Source of the DNA: CAZXEJ01 sp964639895 | GTDB lineage: Bacteria; Desulfobacterota_D; UBA1144; Nemesobacterales; JADFKM01 | NCBI GenBank assembly: GCA_964639895.1 | Contig: CAZXEJ010000020.1 | Coordinates: 1 to 39,245 of the forward strand | Length of the DNA stretch: 39,245 nucleotides | Direction of reading: 5' to 3' | In this document: in pieces, positions 33,283-39,245 of the stretch | How positions within the stretch are numbered: position 1 is the first letter of the stretch | Layout of the letters: each line of letters opens with the position of its first letter | Notes under the pieces: generated by a model | The model's input: the letters and a program-made list of their open reading frames with translations, nothing else | Databases searched by the model: none | Told to the model about the DNA's origin: nothing | Program-made: the position numbers and the translations under genes

Positions 33283-33634
33283 TCAGTCCCACCGAGGAGA
33301 AAGTGGTTCCATCCAACGGGTGGGGAAGGCCGGGTGGTCGGGGGGCGTTGTGTAGGCGGTCGTGCGTGCGGCATCGTATGGACCCGCCCCGTTTCGGGAC
33401 GGCGCGCGGGAGGGGAGAGCCGGGGGCCGAGGACGCGGGAAGGATGGGGGCCGGGAGGCAAAACCGTTGCGGCTTCGTGGGTGTGGGAGGAGGAGCGGTA
33501 TGGAGCGGCGCGTGGCTTATGGTTAGTCCAGCTCCGTCTAGTGGAAAAGTAGTGAAGGGGGTTGACTGCACCGTTGCGCCGTCCGTGTCCTGCGACGGCC
33601 AGAAGGTTTCTAGGTTGATTGCGGCAGGTGGATC
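33283..33634. other. Intergenic spacer before the second hybrid kinase
   Basis: About 350 bases with no credible gene. TTGACT near 33564 could be a -35 but I see no matching -10. No terminator was found after kaiB, so read-through into the hybrid kinase is possible. Confidence 0.4.
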
Positions 33635-36277
33635 ATGAGTCCCAGTGACAAGCACGGTAAGAAAGCGGAGCGCCCGGCGTGTCCCGTCCCCTGCCGGGTG
33701 CTTCTATTGGGCGGAGGAGACGAAGAGACACGATGTGTCGAGAGGGTGCTCGAAAGCTCTGAGGCCTCGCCCTTCGATACCGTGAAGGTTCCCACGCTGG
33801 AAGCAGCCCTGGAGGCTCTGTCGTCCGAGGACTTCGATGCGGTGCTGTTGGTTGCAGGCTCCGATTGCGACGAAGTCGGCCGGGCCGCAGGGCGCCTTGC
33901 CTCGACCACCTCCTCGCCCATCGTGGTGGTGTGCGGCTCGGAGCAGCACCGCCGGCTTGCCGAGAGGTACGGGCGGCGGCTCGGTGCCGCCGTGATCGAC
34001 CTCGACGAGCTCGAGCCTGAGGAGCTGTTTGCCTACGCGCGCTGGAGCCGGCGCTTCTTGAGCGTTCACGACCGCCTCGAGCGGCTCCGCGAGGAGAACA
34101 CCAAGCACCGCCAGATGATAACGGCCATCATCGACGGCAATCCCGACGCCCTGATAGTGGTGGACGGCGAGGGTGTCATCAGGTACGCCAACCCCTCGGC
34201 GGAGTCGATGTTCGGCCACACTCACGAGGAGTTGGTCGGCACTCACTTCGGGTTTCCCCTCGTGGCCGGCGAGAAGACGGAGATCGAGATAGTCAACGGC
34301 GGCGGGGGGCACCGGATGGCCGAGATGCACGTGAGCATGATCGAGTGGGAGGGTGGTGGCGCATACCTCGCCACGCTGAGAGACGTGACGGAGCGGCACA
34401 GGATGGAGGAGCAGCTCCGCGAGAGCCAGCGCGCCATGGCCACGCTGCTCAGCAACCTCCCGGGCATGGCATACCGCTGCCGCAACGACGACCCTATGAC
34501 GATGCTCCTCCTTAGCGAGGGGTGTCGAGATCTTACTGGCTACGAGCCCTCGGATCTCTCCCTAGGCGGCAGCGTGTCGTACCGCGACCTCATACATCCC
34601 GACGACCGGGGGCGCGTCCTTGAGGAGATAAGGCGCGCCGTAGCCCATGGGCGCCCCTACATGCTCACCTACCGCATCCGCACGGCACGCGACGAGGAAA
34701 AATGGGTATGGGAGCAGGGGCGCAAGGTACTTTCCATGCGCGGCGAGGAGGTGCTCGAGGGGTTCGTCACCGACATCACGGAGCGCAAGCGGGCCGAGAT
34801 GGCGCTCGAGAAAACGGTCGAGCAGCTGAGAAAAAAGAGCGAGTACGAGAAGATCATCAGCGAGATTACGCGGCTGGTGCACACGTCGCTGGACCTCGAG
34901 GAGGTCTTCGAGAACGCCGTCGAGTCGCTGAGCTCGAAGATCGATGCCGTCGACCATGTGGCCATATACATGGTCGAGGGGGACAAGGCCCGTATCGTGG
35001 CCCAGCGCGGCTACGACGAGCGGCTGCTCGAAGAGACGAGTGAAATCCCCTACGGCGAGGGGGCCACTTGGAGGGTGATCTTCGACGAGGAGTCCCGCTA
35101 CATACCCGACGTGGATGAGGACGACGCCCTGGTCCAGGCCGGCCGCGCCGCCGGTTCGAAGAGCTACCTGGTGGTGCCGATACGCTACGACGGCGAGACG
35201 GTGGGATGCATCCACATACACTCCTACATGAAGAACGCCTTCGACGAGGACGAGCTGCAGCTTCTCGAGATAGTGGCCAAACAGATAGAGGGTGCCATTC
35301 AGAACGCCAAGCGGGCCGAGGCGCTGCAGATATCCGAGGAGAAGTACAGGACGCTGTTCGAAGAGTCCCCGGTGGGCGTCTACCTCTTCGACACCGACTT
35401 GGTGATAACGAACTGCAACCGCCGCCTGGTCGAGATGCTTGACACCAGCCGCGACGCGGTCATAGGGCTCGAGATGCGCAAGCTCAAGGACAAGAAGTTC
35501 CTGCCCGCCATGGAAAAGGTGTTCGAAGGGGAGACGACTTCACAGGAGGGGTGGTACGAGGCCACCACTAGCGGGCGCAAGCTGTGGTTGCAGCTCACCA
35601 CTGCCCCGCTGCGCGACGCAGCCGGGCGTATCATGGGCGGCATGGCCGTCGTCCAGGACATCACCGAGCGCAAGGAGGCCGAACGCAGGATAAAGGAGCA
35701 GGCCGCCCTGCTCGACAACGCCCGCGAGGCCATCCTGGTTACGGATCTCAAGCAGAACATACGCTACTGGAACGCGGGGGCCGAGCGTCTCTACGGCTGG
35801 AAGTCCGAGGAGGTGATGGGGAAGAACCTGGGCAAGGAGGTTGTACCCGTGCCCAAGGAAGCGTTCTCTGCCGTCCTGGCCAGCGGCGAGTGGTCGGGCG
35901 AGTTGGCCAAGGTCACCAAGGACGGCCGCGAGATAGTGGTCGAGAGCCGCTGGACGCTGGTCCTCGACGAGAACGGCCGGCCCAAGGCGGTGCTGATAAT
36001 CGACAACGACATCACGGAGCGCAAGATGCTCGAATCCCAGATTCTGAGGGCCCAGAAGCTCGAAAACCTGGGGACGCTCGCAAGCGGGATCGCCCACGAC
36101 CTGAACAACATTCTCCAGCCCATCATGATGTCCATTCAGATACTGCGCACCAAAGTGGACGACGACAGCGGCCGAACGATCCTCGAGATGCTCGAGGCAA
36201 GCGCCAACAGGGGGGCGGACCTTGTCAAGCAGATACTCTCTTTCGCCCGCGGCGTCGAGTCGAGGAGCGAGGTGTAG
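33635..36277 (+). CDS. Hybrid histidine kinase, part before in-frame TAG (REC-like, PAS-PAS-GAF-PAS-PAS, HisKA)
   Basis: 880 codons before an amber stop. Residues 16-140 look like a degenerate receiver ('RVLLLGGGDEETRCVERVL') without the phosphate-accepting Asp context. PAS domains lie at about 158-255 and 268-386, the GAF-type module shared with the other kinases at 403-562 ('TRLVHTSLDLEEVFENAVESL', 'RAAGSKSYLVVPIRY'), and PAS domains at 567-684 and 689-798. HisKA carries His821 in 'GIAHDLNNILQP'. The TAG at 36275-36277 follows 'RGVESRSEV' and the same frame continues with the ATP-binding domain. As it stands the product would lack ATPase and receiver domains. The ribosome site (AGGTGG, 4-5 bases) is close to the ATG. 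It follows the KaiB operon by 352 bases. Confidence 0.85.
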   Translation: MSPSDKHGKKAERPACPVPCRVLLLGGGDEETRCVERVLESSEASPFDTVKVPTLEAALEALSSEDFDAVLLVAGSDCDEVGRAAGRLASTTSSPIVVVCGSEQHRRLAERYGRRLGAAVIDLDELEPEELFAYARWSRRFLSVHDRLERLREENTKHRQMITAIIDGNPDALIVVDGEGVIRYANPSAESMFGHTHEELVGTHFGFPLVAGEKTEIEIVNGGGGHRMAEMHVSMIEWEGGGAYLATLRDVTERHRMEEQLRESQRAMATLLSNLPGMAYRCRNDDPMTMLLLSEGCRDLTGYEPSDLSLGGSVSYRDLIHPDDRGRVLEEIRRAVAHGRPYMLTYRIRTARDEEKWVWEQGRKVLSMRGEEVLEGFVTDITERKRAEMALEKTVEQLRKKSEYEKIISEITRLVHTSLDLEEVFENAVESLSSKIDAVDHVAIYMVEGDKARIVAQRGYDERLLEETSEIPYGEGATWRVIFDEESRYIPDVDEDDALVQAGRAAGSKSYLVVPIRYDGETVGCIHIHSYMKNAFDEDELQLLEIVAKQIEGAIQNAKRAEALQISEEKYRTLFEESPVGVYLFDTDLVITNCNRRLVEMLDTSRDAVIGLEMRKLKDKKFLPAMEKVFEGETTSQEGWYEATTSGRKLWLQLTTAPLRDAAGRIMGGMAVVQDITERKEAERRIKEQAALLDNAREAILVTDLKQNIRYWNAGAERLYGWKSEEVMGKNLGKEVVPVPKEAFSAVLASGEWSGELAKVTKDGREIVVESRWTLVLDENGRPKAVLIIDNDITERKMLESQILRAQKLENLGTLASGIAHDLNNILQPIMMSIQILRTKVDDDSGRTILEMLEASANRGADLVKQILSFARGVESRSEV
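36275..36277 (+). other. In-frame amber codon within the hybrid kinase
   Basis: TAG between Val880 and Gln of the continuing frame. A CAG-to-TAG change would explain it with one base. TAG is a normal stop elsewhere here (kaiB ends in TAG). Confidence 0.85.
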
Positions 36278-37183
36278 CAGCTGCGACACATCATCCGCGA
36301 GATTGACAAGATACTCACCGAGACCTTCCCCAAGTCCATCGAGGTAGTGGTCGACGTCCCACGCGACCTGTGGACCATATCCGGCGACCCGACCCAGCTC
36401 CATCAGGTGCTGATGAACTTGTGCGTCAACGCCCGCGACGCCATGCCGCAGGGCGGCGTCCTCACCATCTCGGGCCGCAACATAGTGCTTGACGAGGAAT
36501 ACGCTAGGCGCAACCTCGACGCCCGTCCCGGCCGCTACATCGTCATCTCCGTCTCCGACACGGGTGTGGGAATGAGCGAGAGCGTGTTGGAGAGGATTTT
36601 CGATCCCTTCTTCACCACCAAGGAGCCCGGCAAGGGAACGGGCCTGGGGCTGTCCACTACGTTCGGCATAGTAAAGAGCCACGGCGGATTCATCAAGGTC
36701 TACAGTGAGCCGGGCAAGGGATCGACCTTCAACGTATACCTGCCCGCCAACGAGTCCGCCGACTCCTCTTCCGACGAGGACGCCGCCGGGGAGCTGGCCG
36801 GAGGAAAGGGGGAGCTCGTATTGGTGGCCGACGACGAAAAATCCATACGCGAGGTGGCGAAGGCCACGCTGGAGGCCAACGGCTACCGGGTGATGACGGC
36901 CGCCGACGGCGCCGAAGCCGTCGCTCTCTTCGCCCGTTCGGCGGATGAGGTGGACGTGGTGGTGCTGGACGTGATGATGCCGGTTATGGACGGTGTCGCC
37001 GCATTGCGGGCACTGAGGAAGGTCAAACCTGGGGTCAAGGTGATCCTCATGAGCGGCCTCAAGGAGACCGATAGAATGGAGGGGGTGGAGAGGGACGAAT
37101 ACGATTTCTTCCTGTGGAAGCCGTTCTCGGCCGAGACCCTCCTCGAGACTCTCCATCAAACCCTTGCCCGCACCCCTTCATGA
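36278..37183 (+). CDS. Hybrid histidine kinase, part after in-frame TAG (HATPase and receiver)
   Basis: 301 codons in the same frame as the preceding part. The sequence runs on without a gap ('QLRHIIREIDKILTETFP', aligning with 'DLRGVIEELTNILRETLP' of the sister kinase), so only the stop codon separates them; a restart at the GTG at 36347 is the only obvious internal start and would cut into the domain. HATPase boxes are 'NLCVNARDAM', 'DTGVGM', 'FDPFFTTK' and 'GTGLGLST'. The receiver has 'VVADDEKSI', 'VVVLDVMMPVMDG', 'LMSG' and 'LWKPFS'. All active residues are kept, which argues that the stop is recent or is read through. Full length would be about 1,181 residues. Confidence 0.8.
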   Translation, partial: QLRHIIREIDKILTETFPKSIEVVVDVPRDLWTISGDPTQLHQVLMNLCVNARDAMPQGGVLTISGRNIVLDEEYARRNLDARPGRYIVISVSDTGVGMSESVLERIFDPFFTTKEPGKGTGLGLSTTFGIVKSHGGFIKVYSEPGKGSTFNVYLPANESADSSSDEDAAGELAGGKGELVLVADDEKSIREVAKATLEANGYRVMTAADGAEAVALFARSADEVDVVVLDVMMPVMDGVAALRALRKVKPGVKVILMSGLKETDRMEGVERDEYDFFLWKPFSAETLLETLHQTLARTPS

Positions 37184-37612
37184 GCGTCGGACCCCGGCGC
37201 CGTGCCTGCACCCGTAGCACCCGCGGGAGCATGCCACGCCTGGGCTAGACGTGCCTTCCCTCCCCCTGTCCTGGGCCTCGTCGATACACAACATAGCACA
37301 ACATAGAGGTGCCGTGGGTGGGTCCGGCAACTCCTCCCGGCATTGAACGACCCCATCCGCTGGGGCGCTGCGCGCGGCTTCAGCCTTCTGGGTCGCCCGG
37401 GTGTTCCCCCCGCCGAGGGCCGCCGTTCCCACGCCGCTCTTCCGCGTGGCGCCCAGCGGTGTGGCTGGATGCGGGGGGCCGTGCGGACCGCCCGGGCGCA
37501 GTGGGTTTCGCCGTGACTTGATACCGCCCGCCCGCGCCGCATACGTCGGTCTCAGCACCTTCGATGTAACCCCTCCCTACGGACGGGACCGCGGCGGCCG
37601 CGTCGGTGCTCC
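37184..37612. other. Gene-free tract between convergent genes
   Basis: About 430 bases between the end of the hybrid kinase and the end of the sigma factor gene. CACAACATAG occurs as a perfect tandem pair (37287-37306). Shadow open frames only; no T-tailed hairpin seen. Confidence 0.45.
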
Positions 37613-38869
37613 TCACAGCGCCTTCGCCTTTGCCTCTATCTCGGCTCTCAGCGTCATGTCCGGGCATCCATCGAGCGCCTTCTCATACTCGCGCCGGGCG
37701 CGGCCGAGGCGTCCTGTGCCGCCGTAGAGGTCACCTAGAAGCAGGTGGTATCGCACCTTCTCCCTTCCCCTCAGCGCACCTTCGTCCACCCCGCGGACGG
37801 CGTCGAGCGCCGCGTCGGCTCCGTCCAGCCGCGCTACGGCCGTCGCGCGGCCCAGTGCGACCTCCTCCGAGGGGTGGATCGAGAGGTAGGTGTCGTAGAG
37901 GGAGACGATCCTGCCCCAATCGGTCTCTTCGGCCGTGGGTGCCAAGGCGTGGGCCGCCGCGATGGCGGCTTCGAGGTGCGGCCTGCTTACGGTTGTACCG
38001 CAGGCCGATTTCTCGAGCAGCCGCGCCGCCTGGCGTATGCGCGGGCGGTTCCACAGCCTGCGGCGGTGGGAGGAGAAGTCGGATGCCGGCCTGTGGCGGG
38101 AGAGACGGCCCGGCACCATGGACGAGTAAAAGAGCGCCAGCGAGCGGAAGGCGTAGAGCGAGGGTGGGGGTGAGGGGATGAGTCGGGCGAGCTCGGCGGC
38201 AAGCCTCGCCGACAGCTCGCACAGTGCGGTGAGTTCGCCGTTGGTGAAGCCGGCGTAGTCGTAGCACAGAGTGAGGGCCTCACATAGGATATCGGCCGCG
38301 TGGGCCCCCCACCGCTCCATAGGGCGGTTCGCAGCCGATTGTACGTCGGGAAGCGGGTGCTCCGCGATGCGGCCCTTGCCCTCTTCGATCAACAGTGCCA
38401 CAGGGCTTTCGCCGGTGTGGCACGTGATGTTCCTTATGCGGAAGGGGCTCAGGCCGAAGAGCGCGTTGAGTGCGAGCGGCCGGGCCGTGGGACGCGGTAG
38501 GGAGGGGTGGGTGACGAAAAGGACGTATCGAGCCAGGTCGTCCGCCGCCTCGGTTATGATGAAGAACCGTGGCGGGCTCCACTTTCCGTCGTGCTCAACC
38601 ATGACCTCGTATCGCTTGGAATCACATTCGGCGTGCCGGGTGAGCACCTCGACGGCCATGCGGCAGGCGTTGCGCCACACAGTCTGTCGCGGCTCCCCAC
38701 CGCGTGGACGGCGGTGCCGGGAGGCCGCAGCCCTGAGGAACGCATCGTGCACTATGCGTTCGACCGTGCCCAGGTGCGAGGTGCCGAAATACCTGAGCAA
38801 GGTCGCCGTGACTGCGGCACCCAGCGTGATGTAGAGCTCCGATAACCACGTGTCCGATGTCGGGCGCAC
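37613..38869 (-). CDS. ECF42-type RNA polymerase sigma factor with C-terminal TPR-like extension
   Basis: A 418-residue sigma factor. The GTG start has AAGGGAG 10 bases upstream. Residues 30-75 resemble region 2 ('TVERIVHDAFLRAAASRHRR'). Residues 108-170 fit region 4 ('DDLARYVLFVTHPSLPR', 'LNALFGLSPFRIRNI', 'EEGKGRIAEH'). The rest is the long extension typical of ECF42/DUF6596: 'HLEAAIAAAHALAP', 'TDWGRIVSLYDTYLSIHPSEEVALGRATAVA', 'YHLLLGDLYGGTGRLGRARREYEKAL', with TPR-like repeats. No anti-sigma factor is encoded beside it, in line with the family, which is thought to be controlled through its own extension. The usual DGPF/YCII partner gene is not in the window. Region 2 diverges from the consensus (the DxxQ/EAF motif reads 'IVHDAF'). 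Confidence 0.85.
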   Translation of the reverse strand: MRPTSDTWLSELYITLGAAVTATLLRYFGTSHLGTVERIVHDAFLRAAASRHRRPRGGEPRQTVWRNACRMAVEVLTRHAECDSKRYEVMVEHDGKWSPPRFFIITEAADDLARYVLFVTHPSLPRPTARPLALNALFGLSPFRIRNITCHTGESPVALLIEEGKGRIAEHPLPDVQSAANRPMERWGAHAADILCEALTLCYDYAGFTNGELTALCELSARLAAELARLIPSPPPSLYAFRSLALFYSSMVPGRLSRHRPASDFSSHRRRLWNRPRIRQAARLLEKSACGTTVSRPHLEAAIAAAHALAPTAEETDWGRIVSLYDTYLSIHPSEEVALGRATAVARLDGADAALDAVRGVDEGALRGREKVRYHLLLGDLYGGTGRLGRARREYEKALDGCPDMTLRAEIEAKAKAL

Positions 38870-39245
38870 TTCGATATCGCTCCCTTAGGTTATGGTACCT
38901 GGAACGGCCTCGCTGGGTACCAGTGGAGGGTGACCGGCCGCTCCCCCTCCACGGTCTTCCACCACCCCTACGTTGTCGTAAGGCGTGCCGTCGTTGTAGG
39001 ATCCGGCTGCTTATGAGGGGCGCTTGGGGGGTGATGTGTGCGGTCCCCATGGGCCTCGCGCGGCCTGAGGGGGGTTGCGCATTGGGGGAAAAAGGAAAAA
39101 GAGGAGAGGGGCGTCACGGCTTGGGCCTCGCGGGGAAGGGTCCGTGCGTCGCCTTGCCGGGGTGCGGTCTCTACAGTGGTGGGCGGGATGGGCGACGGTT
39201 GAGTGGTGCCACATTTGTTTTTGCACTTCCCCTGGGAGAGTCGCC
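38870..39245. other. Right-end non-coding segment
   Basis: No credible gene. TGGTACC (38893-38899) and GGTACCA (38916-38922) form an inverted repeat 24-53 bases upstream of the sigma factor start and could be an operator or a leader hairpin. Confidence 0.4.
38893..38922. promoter_or_regulatory. Inverted repeat upstream of the sigma factor gene
   Basis: TGGTACC and GGTACCA, 16 bases apart. The position, between probable promoter and start codon, suits a regulator site or a translation-modulating hairpin; neither is proven. Confidence 0.35.

Noticed and set aside
36275..36277. TAG read as pyrrolysine or selenocysteine-like recoding
   Set aside because: TAG ends kaiB normally, no pyl genes are seen, and Gln at the site (CAG) explains it with one base change.
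1..39245. tRNA, rRNA, insertion sequence or CRISPR array
   Set aside because: I looked for T-loop-like sequences, transposase motifs, terminal inverted repeats and regular spaced repeats and found none convincing.

Overview
The window comes from a high-GC, Gram-negative bacterium. Evidence for this is a predicted outer-membrane beta-barrel protein, periplasmic CopC, long hybrid histidine kinases, and secreted proteins ending in a Gly-run/Cys, hydrophobic segment, Arg-rich tail. I would guess a deltaproteobacterial-grade or related deep lineage (Thermodesulfobacteriota or Myxococcota-like), but no 16S or other marker is present and the taxonomy is an inference. About 20% of the window is gene-free GC-rich DNA in which open frames look like shadows, so coding density is low for a bacterium.

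Layout. 1-800: the cut and degenerate end of a phage tail-tip protein gene. 1829-4393 (minus): a two-gene cassette of secreted proteins of unknown function. 6055-7420 (plus): an outer-membrane protein and CopC. 8263-9841 (plus): a mercury-type operon with a textbook MerR operator, merR, a thioredoxin-like/MerC-like fusion and a small Cys-rich thioredoxin-like protein, but no mercuric reductase. 10275-11069 (minus): a SAM methyltransferase. 12122-14503 (minus): a second copy of the two-gene secreted cassette. 14728-16725 (minus): a subtilase-like exported protein with the same kind of C-terminal sorting tail.

16899-20287 (minus): a long hybrid histidine kinase broken by a one-base frameshift, divergent from an XRE/S24-type regulator (20531-21160) that lacks the self-cleavage Ser and Lys. 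21257-26018 (minus): a run of six genes: a 10-12 helix membrane protein, a radical SAM/SPASM protein, a THEP1-type NTPase, a conserved hypothetical with a TTG start, a Yip1-type membrane protein and a DUF123 GIY-YIG-type protein. 26250-28274 (minus): a second subtilase-like protein with the sorting tail. 28807-33282 (plus): a tight operon of a five-GAF histidine kinase, a CheY-like receiver and a KaiB homologue. 33635-37183 (plus): a second hybrid kinase interrupted by an in-frame TAG. 37613-38869 (minus): an ECF42-type sigma factor.

How they fit together. Two themes recur. One is a set of exported proteins (six genes in two duplicated cassettes plus two peptidase-like genes), four of which share a Pro-Thr linker and a Gly-Cys/hydrophobic/Arg sorting tail; the matching sorting protease is not in the window. 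The other is a family of three very large sensor kinases built from the same GAF-type sensor module, with a receiver and a KaiB protein encoded next to one of them. Two of the three kinases carry a disruption. The metal part (CopC pair and mer-type operon) is a separate stress-response block.
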